From Mesostigma viride (lineage: Eukaryota > Streptophyta > Mesostigmatophyceae > Mesostigmatales > Mesostigmataceae), in assembly GCA_009746045.1 (NCBI GenBank), contig RPFO01000436.1, positions 1,874,633 to 1,938,632 on the forward strand: a stretch of DNA of 64,000 bases. The letters run 5' to 3'. Position 1 is the stretch's first letter. Each line of letters opens with the position of its first letter. Shown here piece after piece: positions 29,271 through 39,600 of this stretch. The notes below the pieces were generated by a model. The model had not been told where the DNA came from, ran no database searches, and saw only the letters and a program-made list of their open reading frames with translations. The translations under genes and the position numbers were made by a program.

Positions 29271-30035
29271 CCCTAAACCCCGCCACCCCCTCTCCCGCCC
29301 TTCCCGAGTACCGCGAGGACGCAGACCCCTGCACGAAAGTTCCGCGAATTTCCCGACCAGGGCTGGGTTTTCCAGCGACCCGGGTGCGCGCTGGGCGGTG
29401 AGCTTGACTTTTCGAGGTCCCGCGTTCTGCTCAACTTTAAATGCTTTTGTTATAAAAGTTGGCAGAACGCTGAACCTTCTCCCGCTGTTCTCACACACCC
29501 CCGCTGTCCGCGGTCGGTCGGATTGAGCAAAACGGAAGTCACTTTTTTTCACGCCGTCCATCGACCCAGGTGCGCGCTGGGCGGTGAGCTTGACTTTTCG
29601 AGGTCCCGCGTTCTGCTCAACTTTTGAATGCTTTTGTTATAAAAGTTGAGCAGAACGCTACACCCTCTCCCACAGTTTCACCCACCCCGCTGTCCGCGGT
29701 CGGTCATGGTTGAGCAAAACGGAAGTCACACTTTTCACGCCCGTCACGAACCATCGCACCCCCAGGCTCGGGAGTAGGAGGGGATCGGTAGGCGGCAGAC
29801 CCACGGCTGGTGGTGACGGATGCCAGCATTATAAAGCACCTCTAAAGCCCGGCGATCCTTGAGCCAAGGTTGGCGGGGGTTGAGAAGGGCCAGTAAGCCC
29901 GTGACGGGTGTCAGTAAAAAAGTCAAAAAACTCCAATATTTTATCACTCAATTATCACTCAATCATCATCACTCAATAATAGCTCCCCGGTACCCCACAA
30001 GCCCCTATCACTCAATAGGGGTTATATATATATAA
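29271..30035 (-). repeat. PLV terminal inverted repeat, right
   Basis: Inverted copy of 11367-12135. Both 189-bp units are present. The inner unit has small differences that spoil its hairpin (AACTTTAAATG and AAAGTTGGCAG instead of the palindromic arms). It ends at TTATATATATATAA, next to a GGGGCCTCCCTCACG direct repeat outside the provirus. Confidence 0.9.
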
Positions 30036-30070
30036 CCTGGGGCCTCCCTCACGCTGGGGCCTCCCTCACG

Positions 30071-30379
30071 GCAGGTTACACGGCGGACCGGGCGGAGCGG
30101 GCCAAGCTCCTGGCCTACGGCGACGTCGGGCACCATCGTGTGGTGCCCTTTGTCCTGGAGGAGTTTGGGGCCATGGGGCCCCTGACCTCCGCCTTCTTCA
30201 AGGAGTGTTGCCGGCTCCGGGAGGACCGGCTGGACCTGGAGGGCCAGCGGGCCCCATGGTCGGCGCGGACCTGGACGTCATATTGGCGTCAGCGCTTGTC
30301 GGTGGCGCTGACTCGGGCCATGGCTGACATCATGCTCCGCCGTACGCGGGCTGATTTTGCGGTGCAGCAGGGCTATTAG
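30071..30379 (+). pseudogene. LINE-type ORF C-terminal remnant next to the provirus
   Basis: The frame is open from about 30071 to a stop at 30379 and reads A-D-R-A-E-R-A-K-L-L-A-Y-G-D, then V-P-F-V-L-E-E-F-G-A-M-G-P-L and A-R-T-W-T-S-Y-W-R-Q-R-L-S-V-A-L-T-R-A. This resembles the very end of reverse-transcriptase ORFs common in algal and plant LINEs (V-x-F-V-x-E-x-F-G-A-x-G, then W-x-x-x-x-x-x-x-L-S-V-x-L). The upstream part is cut at the PLV right end, and no matching 5' half is visible left of 11367. After the stop come AT-rich sequences with a TATA repeat (about 30505-30535) that may be its 3' tail. Confidence 0.55.
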
Positions 30380-32247
30380 GTTCCTCCGTTAGGCGTTTCC
30401 ATTGGTCTTATCGTAGTATAGAGCTTTGACATGGCTCTGTATATAGGTTTATAGCTGGGCGTTTGCTTTGGTTTGAGTGATTTCACTCTGCTGTAAGTAA
30501 TTATATTTTTAATATATATATATATTTGACTCTGATGTAAGTTATTCACTTATTCTGAATTTTTAATGGATACGTATTTGATTCGTATCAAGTTATAACG
30601 TGCTATCTGACCTTTAACTTCCAAAAGGCATTTTCCCTACATACAGACCATCGGGCGTCCTGTGGCGGATCTCCGTATTTTTTCAGGGGTCATCGGATAT
30701 TATTTAACAAATATTTAAAAACAAAATTAAAATCCCATGTGGCGGTGCATATTTCGCAAGCCACCTTACGCTGGCGAATATGCGCAAATTCGGCCCCCTC
30801 ACTGTTACATACTGTCGACAACTGGACACTGTCGGACAACTGGCACCGGAATCAACTGAACTCCTTGTCAGCGTGTTCAGGTGTTTGGGGCCCGCGCTCA
30901 TCAGCACAGTCTCTGCTGCCCATGCATGTGCGGCGTGGGCAACAAGAATGCTCATCTCTCCCACCCATTTACTCTCCCAACGTTTTACGACCGTCAGATG
31001 GGTGAATCTGACGGACGGACGGACAGGTACACCCGAGAACCGCACAGATGTAGCCGAAATCCGCACAGATGTAGCCGAAACAACAACAGCACAGTCTCAC
31101 CAGTCCTGACCTTCGGGCCTTGACAGGTGTAGCTTGTCTCACTGGACCCGAGTGGGACCAGCGCTATAGTGGTCACGAGGGCCGACTTGTAGTCACGAGG
31201 GCCGCATGGCCCGAGTGACTACAAGTCGTCCCGAGTGGCCACTAGAGCGCTGCGTCCCACGAGTGTCCAGTGAGACAAGCAGCTTGTCCACAAGTGGGAC
31301 AAGTGCGGAACTTGTACCACTGCAGTGGGACAAGTACGAACTGGTAGATTTGTCCCGAGATTTGGTCAGAATTGGTCCAAAGCAATGAATTTTTCATTTC
31401 TCGGACCATCGTGTCCGTAGATGGACATGAAATAAAGACGTTACGGAATCTACACCCTACACGTGCCCCGACTGCGTCGGGGGTTCAGTTTCCAGGGAGG
31501 CGGGGAAGTTGCTTTTGAACCAGATTGCAGTACCTACCTGTTGTTTGTCCGCGTGAAAAGTTCAGTTGAACAGTAACCGCCTCGCGGAAATAAAAAAGGG
31601 AGAATCCAAGTTCCGGAGCAGTCCGGAGCCATGATTGAATCTTCAGGCCTTGTTCAGGCTGCCATTTTAGTAGAGATTGTCTCCCGGAACCAGAGTGGGC
31701 CAGACAATACAGATTCCGATCTAGAAAGTGTCCAGGCCCGGAAAAGAAGCAGGCTGCCGGCAGAATATTCTTGTTGACCAGGTCCAGGCTGACAAGTCAG
31801 TGCGCGCCGTCATGGCGCCTTTTGTAACTGCCGCGGTTTCTTGGCCACCCCTCCACAACGGTTCAGCGCGCCCGTAGTCTGCCGCGGCTTCTTGGGGCGG
31901 TTTCTTGGGGGCCACCTCCCGCCCCGCCACCCCCGCCCCTCCACCAAGGGTTTTCGCCGCTGATTTAATTGATCCTGACGACAGACCTCTCGTTCTGGGT
32001 TTCCGCTCATCCAGTTTATCCGTCCGATGATTGATCTACGGCCACGCATACGACCGCGCCAGGGCGCCACCTTTTCCATAGTTTCCCCAAAACCACCAAC
32101 ATTTCAAAAGTGTCATAATTTTATTTCGAACCCAAGATCCGACAGTTCAGAATGGCGGGCCGAATATCTTACGGTCAAATCTGCGAGTGGTACCAGGCAA
32201 AAAGGAATCACAGTGATCGCAGGGAATTTGGCTGTGCACTTGTCCCA
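30380..32247. other. Non-coding region between LINE remnant and gypsy-1
   Basis: No gene supported. It holds a 21-bp tandem pair (31040-31081), a long hairpin (31131-31284, listed separately) and repeated short words of the type GGGACAAGT/ACTTGTCCC around 31285-31345. The rest is featureless. Confidence 0.5.
31131..31284. repeat. 154-bp imperfect inverted repeat (long hairpin)
   Basis: Left arm begins AGCTTGTCTCACTGGACCC and right arm ends GTCCAGTGAGACAAGCAGCT; pairing continues with mismatches to a GCCGCATGGC centre near 31205. Arms are about 75 bases with almost no loop. It could be a small foldback element or a precursor of small RNAs; no target duplication is clear. Confidence 0.6.
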
Positions 32248-32391
32248 CTGTCGCGTCTGCGTGCCACAATCTCCGGCGCCACCATGGCGGCTGGCCACTC
32301 AGCTTAATTTGGTAAAACCCAAATGAGCTGAGCTGATGTGCCTGCCTTAACTGCATGCCCTGTGGGGTGGGCGAGGACCTGTCCCATGATT
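32248..32391. repeat. 144-bp direct repeat, outer copy beside gypsy-1 left LTR
   Basis: Near-identical to 33529-33672, from CTGTCGCGTCTGCG to TCCCATGATT. The inner copy is the last internal part of gypsy-1 before its 3' LTR, so this copy lies outside the element where unrelated flanking DNA would be expected. Confidence 0.75.
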
Positions 32392-33527
32392 AAAGAAAGG
32401 AGGGCTCTCAGCCGAGGACAAGGAACTGTCCCTCGTGCCTGATAACCACCTTATTGCCTCCCCTGCTATAGAATAATGCTTTCAAAACACATACTTTGCA
32501 CAGTCTGATGATGAAGCCGCACATGCGGAGTTTATTGAGAAAGTTTATACAATTACAACACGTTGATAGTCTCAATATCGATGCACTCCATGCTCACGAG
32601 CCCGCAGTTAGGCAGCGCTCCATGACATGCTACCGGCCTTGCTCCCAAGGAAAGGGAGAAACACGAAGGCCACTAACGAGAGACTCGAAGAGACTACACG
32701 CTGCGTGAGAGTCCTCTTCGACTATGAACCAAACCATTCGTCATGCCACACGCATGACACACGCCACACTTGTCAGTCCAGCCAGGAATGCCAAAACTAT
32801 CTTGCTGCCTGAACCATGCGAATAGAAACCGCATTCCAGTTGCCGTCCTGGCTTTCTACCACACATGCCAACAAAAGCAGGAAGGCATCCCGACAAATCT
32901 AAATTGCTACCCTGTTGCCGATCTCATCTCCTAGAGGCTCCGGCATTTCTGTCCCTGGGAATGTCCGACATTGAGTCACGTCCAGCAAGGTCGAAGCATA
33001 ATATCCTTCAGACAATCTGCACGCTCACACCTTGCGTGTGAGTGGCCCAGCAAACATTGCGTCTAATCGTTCCTTTCTAGAAGAAATCCCTTTTTAGGGC
33101 TGCCAGCGATTTCGCATTCATTCCAGCGATCTGGCTCCGCACCGCAAATTGTCCTTTTCCATTTTCTGTCCAGTCCTCATAACGTTGACCCGCTATTCTA
33201 CACCACAAAGACACCTGGCCTGTCAATAGCCTCGGCGCTGTTGAAGTCCAGCAGTCCAGCTTCAGCTCCAGCTGTCCACTAACACGCGTATGATCCTCTC
33301 GACGCTGCACACTTGTGCTGCCGTCCGCTCAAGTCAGTGCTGCGCGCCCAGCTGTGCCTGGCCCGGCGCGCGTGCACGTACACTTTCGTCCGCTCTTATG
33401 CTGCAAGTGCTAGTGTCCCCCCCGGTCACTAGCCTTTGTCGAAAATGCGTAGAAGACAAATTCCTTGCGCACGTCACCGGTCTTGTGCATAGTGGGCGCC
33501 CGGATGACATAGCGCGCGTCCGTGACA
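32391..33527 (-). repeat. gypsy-1 3' LTR
   Basis: About 1137 bp, nearly identical to 57830-58967. On the minus strand it starts TGTCACGGACGCGCG and ends CCTTTCTTTA. Short frames inside are not genes. Confidence 0.85.
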
Positions 33528-33528
33528 G

Positions 33529-33672
33529 CTGTCGCGTCTGCGTGCCACAATCTCCGGCGCCACCATGGCGGCTGGCCACTCAGCTTAATTTGGTAAAACC
33601 CAAATGAGCTGAGCTGATGTGCCTGCCTTAACTGCATGCCCTGTGGGGTGGGCGAGGACCTGTCCCATGATT
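33529..33672. repeat. 144-bp direct repeat, inner copy (gypsy-1 3' untranslated end)
   Basis: Lies between the pol stop at 33699 and the 3' LTR; duplicated at 32248-32391 beyond the LTR. Confidence 0.75.
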
Positions 33673-33698
33673 CCCCCCCTCGCTGGCGACCGGCCCCA

Positions 33699-36600
33699 TC
33701 ACGAAGACAGCGATCGTACCAAGACAAGGGCAGCGGTGACCGCAGTCAAGCTGCGGGAGGTAAACTGCGCAGCGGTGCACACTGGACAAAACCAATCCCC
33801 CTCCGGAATGCTGGTGACCACGGGCTGCAAGCACTGCATGTGCCAACCACAGTTACACTGATCACACAATAACATGGACTCCGCCTGATCGACCCGGTGA
33901 CAAACCTGACACTGGGCGTCCTTGACTCGGCGAGATGTGTGCGGTTGGAGGTCGTGGACCAAATTGGGCAGTGAGCAGGGACTGAGATTGCTGAGGTTGT
34001 CTGTCGTACGGCTCCCGTCGGCGCCCTCCAAAATTGCCACTCCCGATGGTTTGATAGCCACAATGCGCAAAATGGTGGGCCCCGCCTCCACATCCAAAGT
34101 GTGCTTCAGCTGAGTGCGCAGGAAAACATACTGCCCTGGCCTAAACCGCAGCTGGCGAGCCATGTATGCGCCCCCCCGGCGCTGAGCGTAACGCAGGGAG
34201 TCCCTGTGCTGAGCAATGAACAAGTTGTTCATCGCGATGGGCATGACCTTCTTAAAAGTCTCTGCCCTGGCCAGCACCTCAACCAAAAATTGCTGAGCGT
34301 TGTCGAAGGCCATGGGTTCGGGGTGCGCAACCTGTGCCTCCGTAGGCAAAAGAGGATTACGCCCGAACAGAAGGAAATACGGGGAGAAGGTAGCGAGAGA
34401 CTCCTGGGGAGACATGCGATAACCCATGGCAATCCATGCCAACTCGCGATCCCACCTGGCCGACTCCGGCACCTGCAGGCTCCACTTGCGCAGCGCCTGC
34501 TTGACGGTCTGCACCAATCTCTCAGCCAAACCATTGGCCTGAGGATGCTCCCGAGAAGTGCGACGGTGATCAATAAGACATCCATCCAGCAACTCCTGGA
34601 ACTCACCCCTGAACTCACCACCCTGGTCCGTGACTACCTCCGCGGGAGCCCCAAACCTGGTGATGATGTCTGCAAAATGCTTCGCTGTGGTAGCGGCATG
34701 CTTGTCAGCAATGGGGATCAACTCAACCCATTTGCTAAAGCTCTCCACGCATACCATGACATAGAGGTTGCCGTCAGGGCTCTCCTGAAACGGCCCGCAC
34801 AGATCGACGTGCCAGCGATAAAACAAGCCCTTGATGGGAAGCGACATCAGCTCCTTGGCACCATGATCTGCGCTAAAGTTAGCCTTGGTTCGAGCACACG
34901 GGACACAGCTGGCCACTACCTGGGCCACTGTGTGTCGCATGTTATTCCACCAATAGCTGGTCCGTACGAGGCTGAGCGTGCGATTGCCACCCAAGTGACC
35001 ATACCGCTCGTGGTACGCCTGCACTATAGCAACGCGCTTGTCAGGCGGTGGGACGACCACCCTACGCTTGCCCAACAGCTTGTACAAAACCCCATCTTCC
35101 CAACCATAGGTTGCAGCCCTGTGCTGCACCCTGTTCAACTCCGTCGCCTTCTGAGCAGGAGTCCAATCGACTGGAGTAGGAGTCAAGACAGCACCCTGCA
35201 CTTGCTCCAAAACTCGACCATCTAGCCAGATATCAGCGGTGTAGCAATCAGCAAGAGAGCTACGCGCTAAGAGAGCCTGCACAGCGATCAGCTGCTGCAG
35301 AGAAGGATCAATGTCAAAGGACAGAGACCTACCCTCTTCCATAGCGCACACAGCTTTGGATGGCGTGAATGGCGACGGCCGCACCGGGTCGTCGCTGATG
35401 CCGAAGTCCGCCACAGAGTACTCGACACTGCGCCACCACGCCTCCTCCTCATCGTCGGCCGCATACCCAGCAGCGTTCACAAAGACCACAGAACCCGACG
35501 AGCCCTCGGCACCCATGGCCCGGGCTCCAGTGTGGTCAACAGTGGTAGGCATGGCGTATCGGGATAGCACATCGGCGTTGACATGGTCCTTGCCGGCCCG
35601 ATGCACAATGGTCATGTGGTACTCCTGGATAATCATGGCCCATCGGGCGAGCTTACCCGTCAGGTTGGTGTTGGTCATTAGCCACTGAAGCGGCTGGTGG
35701 TCTGTCACCAGAGTAAACACGCGCCCAACTAAATACGGGCGAAAGTGCTTGATGGCCCACACCACAGCCAGTGCCTCCCCCTCATAGGAAGAATACCGGC
35801 TCTCCGCTGGGTTGTTGCTGCGACTAGCATAAGCAATAACGTGCTCGCGCCCATCACCATCCTTTTGCGCCAAGACCGCACCCAGTCCTACCTTGGACCA
35901 GTCGGTATATAACACAAACGGCAAAGCATAGTCAGGGGCGCGCAGAATCGGGGCCGACGTGAGCTCCTGCTTGATTGTCTCGATGGCGCGTTGCTGTGCG
36001 GGACCCCACGCCCACACGCACCCCTTCTTGAGTAACTCGGTCAAGGGCTTCACCTTGCTGCTGAAGTTCTCAATGTAACCTCGGTAATAGCCAGCCAAAC
36101 CCAAATACGCCCGCACCCCTGAGACATCCGTGGGTACGGCGGCCTGCACAATGGATTCGACCTTGGCGGCATCAGGCGTCCGGCCACCCGGCACAATCTG
36201 ATGACCAAGGAATGAGAGGGTCCGCTGGGCGAACTTGCACTTCTCAGGGTGCAGCCGCATATTATGCTCCTCGAGAGCCAAGCGAACCTGCTCCAAGTGC
36301 GCCAGGTGCTCCTCAAATGTCGCGCTAAAGACGATTACATCATCAATGTAACAAGCGGCGAAAGGAAGACCTGCAAGCACTTTGTCCATAGCTCGTTGGA
36401 AAACAGCACTAGCGTTGCGGTGCCCAAAGGGCATGCGCACCCACTCATACAAATTGCCGCCCCCCCAGAATGCAAGCTTCCGCTGATCCTCCGGCGCAAC
36501 TGCGATCTGATGAAAGCCGCTACGCAGGTCCAGCGAGGACACAAACTTCACATGAGGAGATATCTTATCCAGGACATCATCCACACGTGGCATGGGGTAA

Positions 36601-39600
36601 CGGTCCACGGGTGTGTGTGCATTCAGCAACCGCAGATCGGTGGCCATGCGCATACCCGTCCATGCCCCGGTGATAGCGTCCTTCTTGGGCGCAACGACAA
36701 CGGCAGCGGCATAGCTGGAGGAAGATTGCCTGATGATACCGGCATCCTCTAACTCCTTGCATTGCTCGGCTACAAAATCCAACTCGGCCTGACTCAGGCG
36801 ATGCTGGCGTCGGAACAAAGGGGTGTCAGTGTCCAATGGAACACGCATGGTCCCACCATTGAAACACCCCAGTTCATCACTTGTGAAAGCGAAGGCCCCC
36901 CTTGCAGTGCCTAGCCACTTTAGCATGGCTGAGCGCTGCGCATCAGAAAGGTGTTCGCCAATAGCCCAGGGGTGCGTATCCGCGGGATCACCCACAGCTA
37001 CCGCATGTGCCTCAAGATGCGGCGCCCTAGCCGCATCGTCGTGGAACAAGGAAAAGGCTGCCACGCCTGGTGTGACACCCACCGCCGGAGCCTCGCGTGC
37101 CGCACGGTGTATTACCCGATGCAGCGTGGGCTCGCCGGCCAGCACGGTGCTGGTCAGCAGGGCGGTCATGAGAATGATAGTCCACACCTGTCGCAGACGC
37201 CACCCCCATGCTGATGAAGTCCCCGTCGCTGCAGGGCGCTTCAGTTTGGCTGCGCGCGCCTCAACCTGCTGAGGCGGATTGGCTGGGGACGCCCCCCCAG
37301 ACTGGCGCACGGCAACCGATGCAAGCAGCACATACCCGACCTGCAACACCGACATAGCCTGGCCTATCAAAGACCAGCGCTCACTCTCGAGCACGCCCGG
37401 CAGCGCCGAGGCCCCGACATGAAAACCCATGCTGGCCTCACGAAATTCTGCGGGTGGCTGCACCAACAGACCGGTGGTAGTGTCCCAAACGAGACCCTTA
37501 CCCCGATCACGGTATGCTGTCGACCCTTGGTAACTGACCAGGGTCGGCAGTGCACACATGGGGCTCCCGACCCGGTTGACGCGTGCATACGGTGGGCGAT
37601 CCTCGCTATCCACCTTCTGCGTGACTAGGTGGGAAGGCAATGCTACCTCCGCAGACACACTCGGATGCTGCCTTGCTACGGCCCCCAAGACCGCCTGCAC
37701 ATCGGTCGCACACGCCACGTTGGTCCAATAGGCACGCAAACGATGCGTGAGCCCACCCAGCCCTGCGTTGTCACACACGATGGGCTCCCCCAGGAGTGCC
37801 ACGATTGTAGCCCAGTCCTCCCGCACCGCCTGATGTGGGCTGTCACCCGCCACAACGTTCTCAAACAGATACGCAGGCGGATGGGGCTGACGCGACTGCA
37901 ACAGTCCCACCACACGCAACAGTTCCCAGAACAGCGCGCTACGCGGATCGGCTAGCCCCCGCCCTTGCCCTGCCTGGCTCAGGCCCTGGCACTCCCAACC
38001 CGCAATTACCAAGTCGATGGCATGATGCCTGCGCAACAACTGCTGCACCTGCACCTCACCGATGGCTCGGATATCTTGAGGACATTCCCCAAACGGGTCA
38101 CGCCATGCTGATGGCGGAAACTGCGCGGGATACTCTCGCGACAACACGCCACAGTGACTGAAGTACACCTGACGCGCCTTGTGCGATGGCTCTACCGCGA
38201 TGAGTTTACGGCACACGCCGCCTGCGGCCAAAAAGCCTGCAATGCCCCCTCCGATCCCCGCAAACAGTTCCAACACTACCGCACCCTTGGCAAAATCAGG
38301 GGCCTGCGGTAAGATTGCAGCAGAAAAATTACCTTGGGCCTCCGAGACACCCGGTTGCAGCAAAGTGAGGCCATGGCTGGCCATCTGAGGAATGGTGATG
38401 ACGGCTTCAGTTACCCGCTTGCGCATAGCCAGCTGCCGCGTGGACGTCACAGCATCCAGCGACCACTGCGTGCGCATCTTGGCAATGCTCGCCGTTGGCT
38501 GGGGCAGCACCGTCCGATGCTTGTCCCACGCCGATGAGCCCGCCGCCCGTACCTCCACCATGCTGACCTCCACCACGCCCGCAGCCGCGGAAGGGTTGAG
38601 GCGTGCAGCCCCGGCTGAAGAACTGAAGCATGAGACCGGCACGCTGGCCCGCTTCAGGCCAGCCCCATCCCAATCAGGGATGTAAGATGCCTCCTCCGCC
38701 CTATAGTCCACCTGAACCATGGCGCGAGCAAGGACATCCACCCCGAGTAGTGCGGAATATCCACACTTGTTGACCACCAGCGCATACGCGGACACGGTGG
38801 TCATGCTAGAGGCGCGCAACGGATTGAAAATCACGTTGACTTTAACCGCCGTCATAGCGTACGGCTTACTAGCCGGACCCTGCCAACCTGACACAGACAC
38901 GGGGCTTTCCACTAAGCCACCGTTCTCGTAGGTCAGGTTCAGCATGGTGGCCAAGTCCGTGCTGATGACTAGCGGCTGAGCACCGCTATCAAGCTTGACT
39001 GCGCCAACCAACGGACATGTCACCATGTCGCTCCATACATCTCCACAGGCTCCAACTGCTTGGAACGCCATGGACGGCTCACCATTGGGGTATGGAACCA
39101 CCGTGGGAACCTGGGGGACTGCACTAGTGCGCTGCTGGCTACTTGTGCTGACCACTCCCGCTTGCACCACGGGCACTGCGGCTTCTACCGGCTGGCGCCC
39201 GTAGGTGACGGACTCAGAATTGCGCAAGGTGCGCACATCATGCCCATCTGCGAACAACTGGATCTCGGACACAACCGACCCCAGCCACTCAACCCCCTTC
39301 TGCCCGAAGGTGTCGACCACCTGCCGTGCTGAAAACATGGGTACGTCCACAATGAACGGCATTGGGTACACAGGCGCCAATCGCCTACGCTGCTCCAGCC
39401 CAGCAGGGTTCGCATGCTCAAAAGCAGATTGCACCCCAGCCAGCGGCATGGAAAAGGACGCGGGCAACTGCCCGGCAGGCAACATGGGTGCCTGCTGAAA
39501 AGAAAGCGGGCTGCGTGCCTGCTTGCCTTTGGTAGCCTCCGCAGCGTTGATCTCGACGTCACCCGGCATGGGCGCCCAGAATGGGTCCTCCCGGTACACC

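Larger units (their letters stand above)
11367..30035. mobile_element. Polinton-like virus (PLV) provirus, 18.7 kb
   Basis: The unit is bounded by long inverted repeats (11367-12135 and 29271-30035) and holds about 16 compact genes with small gaps. The hallmark set is present: major capsid protein, penton-type minor capsid protein, A32/FtsK-like packaging ATPase, tyrosine recombinase and a primase-superfamily 2 helicase. There is no protein-primed DNA polymerase B and no retroviral-type integrase, which sets it apart from classic Mavericks and fits algal PLVs. Genes from 12132 to 21695 are on the minus strand and those from 21735 to 29099 on the plus strand, diverging from a 40-bp gap. Size and layout are within the PLV range. 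Several genes carry single-base frame breaks, so the copy may be decaying or the sequence may contain errors. No target-site duplication is obvious. Confidence 0.85.
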
